64,000 nt of DNA, from assembly GCA_017615245.1 (NCBI GenBank), contig JAGAAL010000043.1, positions 1 through 64,000 on the forward strand. The letters run 5' to 3'. Made by a program: the position numbers and the translations under genes. This document shows positions 54,022 to 61,777 of this stretch, piece by piece (positions within the stretch are counted from its first letter, which is position 1; each line of letters opens with the position of its first letter). A model generated the notes under the pieces. The model was not told the origin of the DNA and made no database searches. It worked only from the letters and a program-made list of their open reading frames with translations. Source of the stretch: Bacteroidaceae bacterium. Lineage in GTDB: Bacteria; Bacteroidota; Bacteroidia; Bacteroidales; Bacteroidaceae.

Positions 54022-55917
54022 TTAGATATTCAACATTTTATTAAATTCTTTCAGTGTCTCAAGCTGGTTGCTGCGAACATGGATGTAGTTCTCGATGCCA
54101 GCAGCCTTGAGGTCTTCCATACAAGCAGGAGCACCTGCTACGATGTAGATGGCACGACCGTTGAGTGCCTTGAATGCTGGGATAGCATATTCTGCATATT
54201 CATCATCGCTTGAGCAGAGTACCACGATGTCGGCATTTGCCTTCATAGCAGCCTCAACACCTTCTTCTACAGTTGGGAAGCCCAGGTTGTCGATCACCTT
54301 GTAGCCTGCAGCTGCGAGGAAGTTACATGAGAACTGAGCACGAGCTTGACGCATAGCCAGGTTACCGATAGTGAGCATAAAGGCGATAGGCTGCTTCTTT
54401 GCACCCTCTGTTGCCAGACGCAGTGCTTCGAACTCGCTTGCCAGACGGCTGCCTTCCAACTTGTGGATTTCAGTAGTTTCGTCTGAGCAGCAATGGCAGC
54501 ATGGGCTTGCAGGCTTCTTGCCTTCGCTTGTCTCTGTGAAGTTAGGGAACTGGTTGGTTCCGAGGATGAACTCCTTACGCTTAGCTGCGTTACCATGACG
54601 AGCAACGTTGGTAGCGTTAATGGTGTCTTGTACCTTGCTTGCGAGAGCCTGAGCCAGGAATCCACCGTCGTTCTCTACGTCGAGGAACAGCTTCCAAGCC
54701 TGCTCGGCGATTGCTACGGTGAGGTGTTCAATGTAGTACGAACCGCCTGCTACGTCGACAATCTTGTCGAAGTGAGCCTCTTCCTTCAGCAGCAACTGCT
54801 GGTTGCGAGCCATACGCTCAGAGAAGTCGTTAGGAGTCTCGTATGGTTTGTCGAACGGAGTGACTACGATAGAATCTACATTAGCCAAAGCAGCCGACAT
54901 TGCTTCTGTCTGGCTGCGGAGCAGGTTTACGTAGCTGTCGAACATTGTCATGTTGTAAGTGGTGGTGGTAGCACATACGTTCATCTTACATGCACAACGG
55001 CATTCGCCTTCTGGAGTGTGGTTCGGACACTTGTCGGCATGCTGACACATAGGTTTGTATTGGCTTACAATCTGTGCCCACAGCAGACGAGCAGCACGGA
55101 ACTTGGCAATCTCCATGAAGTAGTTGCCGCTGATGCCCATGTTGAATTTGATTTTCTTTGCAACCACGTCGGCTGGAACACCTGCATCGACCATTTGCTG
55201 CATGTATTCATTTCCCCAAGCGAGTGCGTAACCAAGCTCCTGATAGATGTAAGCACCTGCGTTGCAGAGGTCAACAGAGTCGACACAGATGCAACGGAAC
55301 TTAGGCAGCGCCTCAAGCACCTCGATGAGTTCCTTACCCTGGGCAATCTTATCAGCAGCAGGCTTGCCAACTTTCACAATCTTCTCGATTGGGTCGAAGT
55401 TGATGCTTCCTACACATTTTGTGAGGTCAGCACCTTTTGCCGTGAAGTAAGCCACAAGAATCTTTGCCAGTTCCACACACTTGCTTTGACAAGTGCGGAA
55501 GTTCAGCTCGATACACTCGGGTTCGATACCTTCAAGCAGTCCTTCGATGGTTTCCTTGCTTACCTTGTCGCCAGGGAAGTGGAATCCCAGCGAATCCACA
55601 CCTTTCATCAGGATGTCGAGTGCCTTCTGGTTGGCTTCCTTCACATCAGTTACCTCGATGTTCTGACGGACATACCACAGGTTGTTGTCCTTCTTGTTAC
55701 CACGCACAAATGGGAATTCACCAGGAAGTGAGTCAACAGTCTTCAGTCCCTCAAGGTCTTCCTTGCGGTAGAATGGCTGCACGTTGAATCCTTCATTGGT
55801 TCTCCATACCATTTTCTTTTCAAAGTCCGCACCTTTCAGGTCAACGATGATCTTGTCAATCCATTCCTGACGGGTAGGGGCGGTAAACTCTGAAAAGAGT
55901 TTTTCTTTGTTTGCCAT
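54022..55917 (-). CDS. mutA: methylmalonyl-CoA mutase small subunit
   Basis: A 631-residue partner of MutB. It has the same domain order, but the C-terminal domain lacks the DxHxxG B12-binding motif, as expected of the non-catalytic chain. Two Cys-rich segments stand out: residues about 287-310 (CQHADKCPNH then CRCACKMNVCA) in the barrel and SPCCHCCSD at about 470. They could bind metal or sense redox state. A -7 element lies about 95 bp upstream. No B12 riboswitch was recognised in the leader. Confidence 0.95.
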   Translation of the reverse strand: MANKEKLFSEFTAPTRQEWIDKIIVDLKGADFEKKMVWRTNEGFNVQPFYRKEDLEGLKTVDSLPGEFPFVRGNKKDNNLWYVRQNIEVTDVKEANQKALDILMKGVDSLGFHFPGDKVSKETIEGLLEGIEPECIELNFRTCQSKCVELAKILVAYFTAKGADLTKCVGSINFDPIEKIVKVGKPAADKIAQGKELIEVLEALPKFRCICVDSVDLCNAGAYIYQELGYALAWGNEYMQQMVDAGVPADVVAKKIKFNMGISGNYFMEIAKFRAARLLWAQIVSQYKPMCQHADKCPNHTPEGECRCACKMNVCATTTTYNMTMFDSYVNLLRSQTEAMSAALANVDSIVVTPFDKPYETPNDFSERMARNQQLLLKEEAHFDKIVDVAGGSYYIEHLTVAIAEQAWKLFLDVENDGGFLAQALASKVQDTINATNVARHGNAAKRKEFILGTNQFPNFTETSEGKKPASPCCHCCSDETTEIHKLEGSRLASEFEALRLATEGAKKQPIAFMLTIGNLAMRQARAQFSCNFLAAAGYKVIDNLGFPTVEEGVEAAMKANADIVVLCSSDDEYAEYAIPAFKALNGRAIYIVAGAPACMEDLKAAGIENYIHVRSNQLETLKEFNKMLNI

Positions 55918-56010
55918 ACTTAGTTAAAAAATAAAAATGTATAAAGTTTTTTTCTGAAAAATAAATCCAGTGAATGTAGTGTTGTATTGTTTCATACGCG
56001 CACCAATGTG

Positions 56011-56018
56011 CAAAGTTA
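56011..56018 (-). promoter_or_regulatory. -7 element of mutAB
   Basis: The minus strand reads TAACTTTG about 94 bp before the mutA ATG, giving a leader of some 85-90 nt. There is no clear -33 box. Confidence 0.5.
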
Positions 56019-56170
56019 CAACGATTTTCTGAAAAGCATTGCTTTTCTTCCGATAATTCCAAAATTGTACAAACTAATTATACACAAAATATGCAATTTG
56101 ATAAGTGCAGTTGTCAATCGAGACAACTAAACACTTAACCACTTTAAATACCAATTGCTATACGTTTAAA

Positions 56171-56217
56171 AGTCCCGATGGGACAAAAAAATAAAGTATA
56201 GGGTGTAAACCCTATCC
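56171..56217. repeat. double-hairpin intergenic repeat
   Basis: Two adjacent perfect palindromes (GTCCCGATGGGAC and ATAGGGTGTAAACCCTAT) are joined by an A-rich linker. The position just after the stop of the minus-strand Lys/Glu-rich gene also allows a terminator role. Confidence 0.6.
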
Positions 56218-56241
56218 AGAAGATTGTCAGAAGAAAGGGAG

Positions 56242-56793
56242 CTATTGCTTTTTCTTGGCTTCTTTTTCGAGGCGTTTTTGCTCCCTGCGAGCTTCTTTCT
56301 CGCGGCGCTTCTGCTCCTTGCGGGCTTCCTTTTCGCGGCGTTTCTGCTCTTTTTTCAGTTGTTCCTCCAGATTCTTAGCCTCTTTTTCGGCTTCCTTGGC
56401 TGCCTTACGCTCGTCTTTTTGTTCCTGCTTTTCTTTCGCAGAAGATTCGAGTGCGTCGCGCAACATCTCCTTGTCGAAGGTGAATACATGGCCTAGTATG
56501 CCTAGTGATAATATTTGGTTTTCACCATCGAGTTCCACGTGGGTCATATTGAAAAGCAGATAGTTGTCTACCTCGAGTTTTGAGTTCAGCGCCACTTCAA
56601 CGGTTTTGTTGACTATGCCCTTGCCGAGATTCGACAGCACATCGTCGCCGAGTCCTAGTTTTGTGGCTTCTTCGTCGACATACTCTTTTACGGCTTCCAT
56701 CATGACCTTCTTGTGGACCTTCTTGTCGGGAACCGTCTTTACCATTACTATTACTGCGATGAGCACAATGGCTCCAATCAAATATTTTTTCAT
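56242..56793 (-). CDS. membrane-anchored protein with Lys/Glu coiled-coil tail
   Basis: A 183-residue protein. One N-terminal transmembrane segment (about 4-20) is followed by a small domain (about 25-120) with VDNYLLFNMTHVELDGENQILSLGILGHVFTF, which recalls DUF4359-type proteins. The last 65 residues are a highly charged repeat (EAxKEQKRREKEARREQ), predicted as a long single helix or coiled coil. A canonical promoter lies 100 bp upstream. The function is unknown. Confidence 0.75.
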   Translation of the reverse strand: MKKYLIGAIVLIAVIVMVKTVPDKKVHKKVMMEAVKEYVDEEATKLGLGDDVLSNLGKGIVNKTVEVALNSKLEVDNYLLFNMTHVELDGENQILSLGILGHVFTFDKEMLRDALESSAKEKQEQKDERKAAKEAEKEAKNLEEQLKKEQKRREKEARKEQKRREKEARREQKRLEKEAKKKQ

Positions 56794-56893
56794 CTTGTTG
56801 TTTGTTTATGATTGTTGTCTTGATATGATGTATGTTCTATTTTTATTGCTCTTCTTTTAACCATTTCCCAAAAGGATTTGATTATTCACCCTG

Positions 56894-56925
56894 CAAAGTT
56901 ACAACTTTTTTTTCATTCTGCCAAA
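56894..56925 (-). promoter_or_regulatory. promoter of the Lys/Glu-rich membrane protein gene
   Basis: On the minus strand TTTG (56922-56925) and TAACTTTG (56894-56901) are 20 bp apart. The leader to the ATG is about 95 nt. Confidence 0.65.
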
Positions 56926-57182
56926 TTTTTCACTCATTTTCATCATTGTCAACACTTTCTGGAAAGAGTCAACCTGTGTTGCTTTATGACAAAAAGTAAT
57001 AGTCGTCTCCATGCTTATTTCACTAATGGGAGGATTTGTCGTGGTTGTAGGGGTACCGTCTTGGTGGTGTGCTGGAGTACTTGTTCACGGTTGCTATAGT
57101 GAAAGTCTACTTGACTCTTTACTTACTAAATTGAAAATATTTCTTTATTTTTGTAGTTTCTACTAAGAAAGTGCGTCAAATG
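56926..57182. other. intergenic region without visible genes
   Basis: The 257 bp between the divergent promoters at 56894 and 57214 holds no credible gene, hairpin or repeat that I can see. Confidence 0.6.
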
Positions 57183-57214
57183 TTTGGTAATAATAAAAAT
57201 AATGTGTAAATTTG
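57183..57214 (+). promoter_or_regulatory. promoter of the flotillin operon
   Basis: TTTG (57183-57186) and TAAATTTG (57207-57214) are 20 bp apart, a full Bacteroidota promoter, 24 bp before the first ATG. Confidence 0.7.
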
Positions 57215-57238
57215 CCGAGTAAATTTAAAGTGATTATT

Positions 57239-57523
57239 ATGGAGAATATTGATGGTATGTTTTCGTCCGATGGCATTATTGCCGGATTGGGTATAGGCGT
57301 TATCGTGATAATCGGTATAGTTCTGTTTATTGTGCATGTGCTTATTTGTCTTATTCCTTTCTTCATGGCTCGTAAGAGAGGACGTAGTGGACTGTTGTGG
57401 TTTGTCATCTCCCTGATTATTGGTTGGTTTTGGACTATAATCATCTTGTTGATAGTTGGTGATACAGCGGAGAAGAAACTGAATGATATGCAAATGTTGA
57501 ATGGTAATTATCAAAAAGAATAG
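57239..57523 (+). CDS. small two-helix membrane protein in flotillin operon
   Basis: A 94-residue protein starting at ATG 57239 (MENIDGMFSS), 24 bp after the promoter; an upstream GTG-type extension would overlap the -7 box. Two hydrophobic segments (about 14-40 and 52-75) flank a basic loop ARKRGRSGL. The layout recalls small phospholipase-D-like N-terminal or superinfection-immunity-like proteins, but I cannot assign a family. The NfeD-like gene follows after 3 bp. Confidence 0.7.
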   Translation: MENIDGMFSSDGIIAGLGIGVIVIIGIVLFIVHVLICLIPFFMARKRGRSGLLWFVISLIIGWFWTIIILLIVGDTAEKKLNDMQMLNGNYQKE

Positions 57524-57526
57524 AAT

Positions 57527-58105
57527 ATGGGTGATTTATTTACATTGTATGGCGAAATGCCATTGTTGCTCCAGCTTTTCTGGGGTTGTGCTGTAGTTGC
57601 ATCGCTGATATTCATTGTTCAGATGGTGCTGACGCTCATTGGTATGGACTCAAGTGACATGGATGTGGACTTCGATGGGGCTAACACGATGGACTTGGGT
57701 GGAGGTATGAACCTCTTTACCATTAAAAACTTCATAGGTTTTCTTGTGGGATTCGGCTGGACAGGTGTTTGCTTCTACAACTCGATTTCCAGTCCTATTC
57801 TGCTGATTTTGGTTGCATTTATCGTGGGTTGTCTGTTTATCGGCATCTTCGTGGTTATCTTTAAGCAGACGAAAAAATTGGAACATAATGGTGCATTCAA
57901 GATTGACGAGGTGAAGGATACTATCGTCAGTGTGTACCTCCGCATCCCAGCAACTGGAAGCGGTAAGGGTAAGGTGCAGGTGAGCCAGAACGGATCTGTA
58001 CACGAACTCGATGCGTTCACTGATGGTGAGGACATTCCTTCTGGTGCCAAAGTGAAGATTGTAGAAATCATCGATAACGAAACGGTGAAGGTGGAGAAGG
58101 CGTGA
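57527..58105 (+). CDS. NfeD-like membrane protein
   Basis: A 192-residue protein. An N-terminal hydrophobic segment and two more around 65-110 are followed by a soluble OB-fold-like domain (about 120-190; GKVQVSQNGSVHELDAFTDGEDIPSGAKVKIVEI). This is the NfeD1b/YuaF layout that normally accompanies flotillins in bacterial membrane microdomains. The flotillin gene starts 37 bp downstream, supporting the assignment. Confidence 0.85.
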   Translation: MGDLFTLYGEMPLLLQLFWGCAVVASLIFIVQMVLTLIGMDSSDMDVDFDGANTMDLGGGMNLFTIKNFIGFLVGFGWTGVCFYNSISSPILLILVAFIVGCLFIGIFVVIFKQTKKLEHNGAFKIDEVKDTIVSVYLRIPATGSGKGKVQVSQNGSVHELDAFTDGEDIPSGAKVKIVEIIDNETVKVEKA

Positions 58106-58142
58106 CCTTAATTATAAATTGTAAATTATAAAAATTGAAACG

Positions 58143-59525
58143 ATGGGAAATAGTTTTTATCTAATCATTGCAGCAATCGTAGTAGCTGTATTCCTGTTTA
58201 TATCGATTATCAATCGATACAGACGTTGTCCTTCTGACAAAATCCTTGTAGTGTACGGAACCACAGGCAATCGTGGTTCGGCCAAGTGTATTCATGGTGG
58301 CGGTACGTTCGTATGGCCTATCATTCAGGACTATGCTTACTTGAGCCTGACTCCTATCAGTATCGATGCCAACTTGACTAACGCACTTTCTCGGCAGAAC
58401 ATCCGTGTCGATGTACCAAGCCGATTCACGGTGGGTATATCTACCGACCCTGAATATATGACCGCAGCTGCTGAACGTCTGTTGGGTTTGACTCCAGGAC
58501 AGATTCAGGAACTCGCTCGTGATATCCTCTTCGGACAGCTCCGTCTGGTCATTGCTACGATGAGTATCGAGGAGTTGAACAACGACCGTGATAAATTCCT
58601 CGAGGCTATCAGTGCCAACGTGGAGGTGGAATTGAAGAAGATAGGTTTGCGACTTATAAACGTGAACGTGACGGATATCAAGGACGAGAGCGGCTATATC
58701 GAGGCTCTCGGACGTGAAGCTGCAGCAAAGGCCATCAACGAAGCAAAGGTTCGTGTGGCTGAGCAGGATAAGGTCGGAGAAATCGGTAAGGCTGACGCTC
58801 AGCGTGAAACCCGTATCCGTACCAGTGAGGCTAACGCTCTTGCAGTAAAGGGTGAGAACGAAGCCAAGATTGAAATCGCTAACTCTGATGCTGTTCGTCG
58901 TGAGGCTGAGGCAGAAGCTCAACGTAAGGCAAACGCAGCTGAGAAGGTTGCAAGTGCTCGTGCTTTGCAAGAGGCATACGCAGCAGAGAAAGAGGCGGAA
59001 GATGCGCGTGCTGAACGTGAGCGCTCAACGCAGGCAGCTAACGTGCTCGTAGCACAGGAAATCGAAAAGAAACGTCGTATCATCGAGGCTGAGGCAGAAG
59101 CTGAGAAGGCTCGCGTAAGAGCGAAAGGTGAAGCTGATGCTATCTTCGCTAAGATGGAGGCAGAGGCAAAGGGTTACTTTGAGATGCTGACCAAGCAGGC
59201 AGCTGGTTACGACAAGATGGTTCAGGCAGCTGGCGGTGATGCTGACAAGGCTTATCAGTTGCTGCTCATCGAGAAACTGCCAGACCTCGTACGTACTCAG
59301 GTTGATGCTATCAAGGGTATAAATATCGACCATGTAACAGTTTGGGATAGTGGCAACGGAGCAGACGGAAAAGGCTCTACGGCTAACTTCATCTCAGGAT
59401 TGATGAAGAGCGTTCCTCCACTCAACGACCTGTTCAATCAGGCAGGATTGAACCTTCCTGAATATCTCGCAAAGAAGCGTGAAGAGGCTCCTGCAGAACC
59501 TGCAGAAGAGGTTGTTGAAGAGTGA
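58143..59525 (+). CDS. flotillin family protein (FloT/YqiK-like)
   Basis: A 460-residue flotillin. One N-terminal membrane segment (about 5-22) is followed by an SPFH/band-7 domain (about 30-200; CIHGGGTFVWPIIQDYAYLSL, RFTVGISTDPEYM), then a long Ala/Glu-rich coiled coil (about 200-330) and a C-terminal oligomerisation region ending in an acidic tail. Flotillins scaffold membrane microdomains. The preceding NfeD gene is the usual genetic partner. The DUF4861 gene begins 5 bp after the stop. Confidence 0.93.
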   Translation: MGNSFYLIIAAIVVAVFLFISIINRYRRCPSDKILVVYGTTGNRGSAKCIHGGGTFVWPIIQDYAYLSLTPISIDANLTNALSRQNIRVDVPSRFTVGISTDPEYMTAAAERLLGLTPGQIQELARDILFGQLRLVIATMSIEELNNDRDKFLEAISANVEVELKKIGLRLINVNVTDIKDESGYIEALGREAAAKAINEAKVRVAEQDKVGEIGKADAQRETRIRTSEANALAVKGENEAKIEIANSDAVRREAEAEAQRKANAAEKVASARALQEAYAAEKEAEDARAERERSTQAANVLVAQEIEKKRRIIEAEAEAEKARVRAKGEADAIFAKMEAEAKGYFEMLTKQAAGYDKMVQAAGGDADKAYQLLLIEKLPDLVRTQVDAIKGINIDHVTVWDSGNGADGKGSTANFISGLMKSVPPLNDLFNQAGLNLPEYLAKKREEAPAEPAEEVVEE

Positions 59526-59530
59526 AAACT

Positions 59531-60847
59531 ATGCGACATCTTTTCACCATGATATTGATGATTGTAGCGATGGGGTTTCAAGCCAAATCGCTACAATTTC
59601 ATGTGTCTGTTACCAACAATTGGACGCAGGAAAAACGATACGAACCTGTCGTCATCAAACTGAAAGATGTGCCAGGATTGAATTTCGAAGTGCAGTCGGC
59701 TACCGTCTTTTGTGGAAATCATTCAGGACGGATAGACAAGGTGGAAGTGCTTCAGGTCGTTTCCCAACTTGACGATTGGAATGGTGACCAGCGGGTAGAT
59801 GAATTGGTGTTTATGGCAGAAGTAAAAGCGAATGCGTCTGCAGATTACACCATCGAGTTGTTCGATGACTTGTCAGGTGATGATGAGTTCGGAAAGCCGA
59901 CAAGTGTTGGAGATCGTAGATGGGTGTATGCCGACATGATGCTTGAGGACAAGAAAGACAATCATCCGCTCATCACAGCCCTAGAAGCTCCTGGCGACAG
60001 CTACCTCTATAACGACCTCTACCATCATGGAGCAGCCTTCGAGAACGAACTCTGTGGTTTCCGCATCTATTTCGACCAGCGTCAGAACATCGATATCTAC
60101 GGCAAGAAGAACCGCCAACTGGAACTTGCGCAGACGAACTTCTACACCACTCCTGAGCAGATGAAGCAAGGCTTTGGCAATGATGTCCTGTGGGCAGGTA
60201 ACTCAGTCGGATGCGGCTCGTTCAAGGGATGGGACGGTACGGCTCCTACCAATATCGAACCTGTCAAGACGCGTGGACAACGTATCGTGGCAGCAGGTCC
60301 GCTGCGCACCATCGTGGAAGTGAAGGATATCGGGTGGAATGGTCTCAACATGTGTCAGTACTACATTCTTTATGCATGGCATCGAGACTGTGAGGTGCGC
60401 ATCGAGTTCGACCGTCCGCTTACGAATGAAACCTTTGTTACAGGTGTGCAGAAGATAGGGGAACATCCTGCTGGATATATGCATAAGGAGGGTGAAGGCA
60501 TTATTTGGGCATCGTGGGGTAGTGATTACCCAGAGATGGGTAAGAAAGAGCAGTTCCCTCCTGAGGCGGTAGGATTGGCAGTTTATGTGCCCAAGCAATA
60601 CATCAAGGCGACTCCAGAAGCCGACCTCAACTACCTGTTTGTGCTTGGTGCGCGAGGTCTGACCTCGCTACACTACTATGTGGCGTTTTGTGCCGATAAG
60701 GAGAAGCCTGTCGACCTGTATATCGCTCAGCGTTTTGCAACACTTGATGCACCAGAAGGCTATCATGATGGCCCAGCGTGGTTTGCAGCGATGCCTGGGT
60801 GGAAAGAAAATTTGGAACATCCAGTAAGTGTCAAGATAAAGAAATAA
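59531..60847 (+). CDS. DUF4861 family secreted protein
   Basis: A 438-residue exported protein. The ATG at 59531 begins the signal peptide (MRHLFTMILMIVAMGFQA). The rest is a beta-rich DUF4861-type protein, with FDQRQNIDIYGKK, WNGDQRVDELVFMAEV and an Asp/Glu-rich sugar-hydrolase-like core (DVLWAGNSVGCGSFKGWDG). In other Bacteroidales these proteins occur in polysaccharide utilisation loci and may bind or act on glycans. The AraC-type regulator follows after 4 bp. Confidence 0.8.
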   Translation: MRHLFTMILMIVAMGFQAKSLQFHVSVTNNWTQEKRYEPVVIKLKDVPGLNFEVQSATVFCGNHSGRIDKVEVLQVVSQLDDWNGDQRVDELVFMAEVKANASADYTIELFDDLSGDDEFGKPTSVGDRRWVYADMMLEDKKDNHPLITALEAPGDSYLYNDLYHHGAAFENELCGFRIYFDQRQNIDIYGKKNRQLELAQTNFYTTPEQMKQGFGNDVLWAGNSVGCGSFKGWDGTAPTNIEPVKTRGQRIVAAGPLRTIVEVKDIGWNGLNMCQYYILYAWHRDCEVRIEFDRPLTNETFVTGVQKIGEHPAGYMHKEGEGIIWASWGSDYPEMGKKEQFPPEAVGLAVYVPKQYIKATPEADLNYLFVLGARGLTSLHYYVAFCADKEKPVDLYIAQRFATLDAPEGYHDGPAWFAAMPGWKENLEHPVSVKIKK

Positions 60848-60851
60848 TCGT

Positions 60852-61646
60852 ATGCACAACCCCCACCAACATCAGTCGCCCACGTTCGTGATTCATCCGC
60901 TCAACACGGACGGATATGTGGTGGCTCCTCCTATACCTCAGGCGGTTAGGCAGTCGTATTCGTTTCTGTTCCTGAAACGAGGAGAGGTGCTGGTGGAGTT
61001 AGGCGAAGACTCGTGTCTGTTGGATGGCGGCACTTTCCTGTTGATTCCCCCTCGTATGCCTTATGGTGTGAAGTGGTACGACTCGACTGAAGGTTTTATG
61101 GGTGGATTTGACGAGGATTTCCTGTTGAATCCTTCGAACGAAATCCTGTTGACCAAGCATGTTGTGAAGGTGAAGATAGCAGATGAGAATGCCGATTTGT
61201 TTCGTGCTTCGATGGAGAAGCTGTTCCACTCGGCTCGTCAACCCCATACGGCGCAACTCACACTCGATTTTATCATCAGCCTCCTGAGTGAGGATTATAC
61301 AGCTGATGACGATAGTATTAATAAGGTGGTATCGAGATTTGTAGATGATGTGTTTGACCGCTCACAACCTATCCTGCCGATTGCCGATTATGCTGCACGC
61401 TATGGTGTGACTCCCAATCATCTGAACAAGGTGGTTCGTACGAAGACAGGCAAGACGGCTTCTGATTGGGTGAGGATTTCACGAGTGAACTATGCCAAGT
61501 ACCTGTTGCACGAAACCAACCTCTCGATTGTAGAGGTGGCAGAGCGGGTAGGAATGCTCGACCAGTCGTATTTCTCACGATTCTTCCGTCAGTATGTAGG
61601 TGTTACTCCTACGGCATATAAAGCACAGATAAATCGACAAGGATGA
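60852..61646 (+). CDS. AraC family transcriptional regulator
   Basis: A 264-residue regulator with an N-terminal cupin sensor (about 20-100; VELGEDSCLLDGGTFLLIPP) and a C-terminal pair of helix-turn-helix motifs (about 165-262). The second has TNLSIVEVAERVGMLDQSYFSRFFRQYVGVTPTAYK, the AraC signature. It lies between DUF4861 and a TonB receptor, suggesting control of one or both. Direct repeats at 61654 and 61675 are candidate binding sites. Confidence 0.93.
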   Translation: MHNPHQHQSPTFVIHPLNTDGYVVAPPIPQAVRQSYSFLFLKRGEVLVELGEDSCLLDGGTFLLIPPRMPYGVKWYDSTEGFMGGFDEDFLLNPSNEILLTKHVVKVKIADENADLFRASMEKLFHSARQPHTAQLTLDFIISLLSEDYTADDDSINKVVSRFVDDVFDRSQPILPIADYAARYGVTPNHLNKVVRTKTGKTASDWVRISRVNYAKYLLHETNLSIVEVAERVGMLDQSYFSRFFRQYVGVTPTAYKAQINRQG

Positions 61647-61653
61647 TTGATTT

Positions 61654-61680
61654 GTCCTAATTTTTTTTTCGATAGTCCTA
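61654..61680. promoter_or_regulatory. GTCCTA direct repeats, candidate AraC-family binding site
   Basis: GTCCTA occurs at 61654-61659 and 61675-61680, 21 bp (two helical turns) apart on the same strand, just upstream of the TonB receptor promoter and 8 bp after the AraC gene. Direct repeats of this spacing are typical of AraC dimers. Confidence 0.5.
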
Positions 61681-61701
61681 TTCTCTTTTGTAGAAAAGTC
61701 G

Positions 61702-61709
61702 TACCTTTG
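61702..61709 (+). promoter_or_regulatory. -7 element of the TonB receptor gene
   Basis: TACCTTTG lies 68 bp before the ATG at 61778. No TTTG occurs 19-20 bp upstream, fitting an activator-dependent promoter next to the direct repeats. Confidence 0.5.
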
Positions 61710-61777
61710 CAGCCGAAATCAGCAAAGGTGCTTTTTGTGTATAGAAGTGCAGCTGATTTTTTAAAGATTGATAGGAT

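Larger units (their letters stand above)
55919..56241. other. intergenic region with mutAB promoter and a double-hairpin repeat
   Basis: No gene is seen. It holds the mutAB -7 element (56011-56018) and, at 56171-56217, two hairpins: GTCCC-GAT-GGGAC and ATAGGGT-GTAA-ACCCTAT. The latter pair looks like a dispersed Bacteroidales repeat or the 3' end of the downstream minus-strand gene. Confidence 0.6.

Noticed and set aside
54493..55731. 412-codon open frame on the plus strand
   Set aside because: It lies fully antisense to mutA, has no family features and no ribosome-binding site; it is a by-product of codon bias in the real gene.
56019..56110. B12 riboswitch upstream of mutAB
   Set aside because: I looked for the conserved B12-box words and saw none; the likely leader is also too short.
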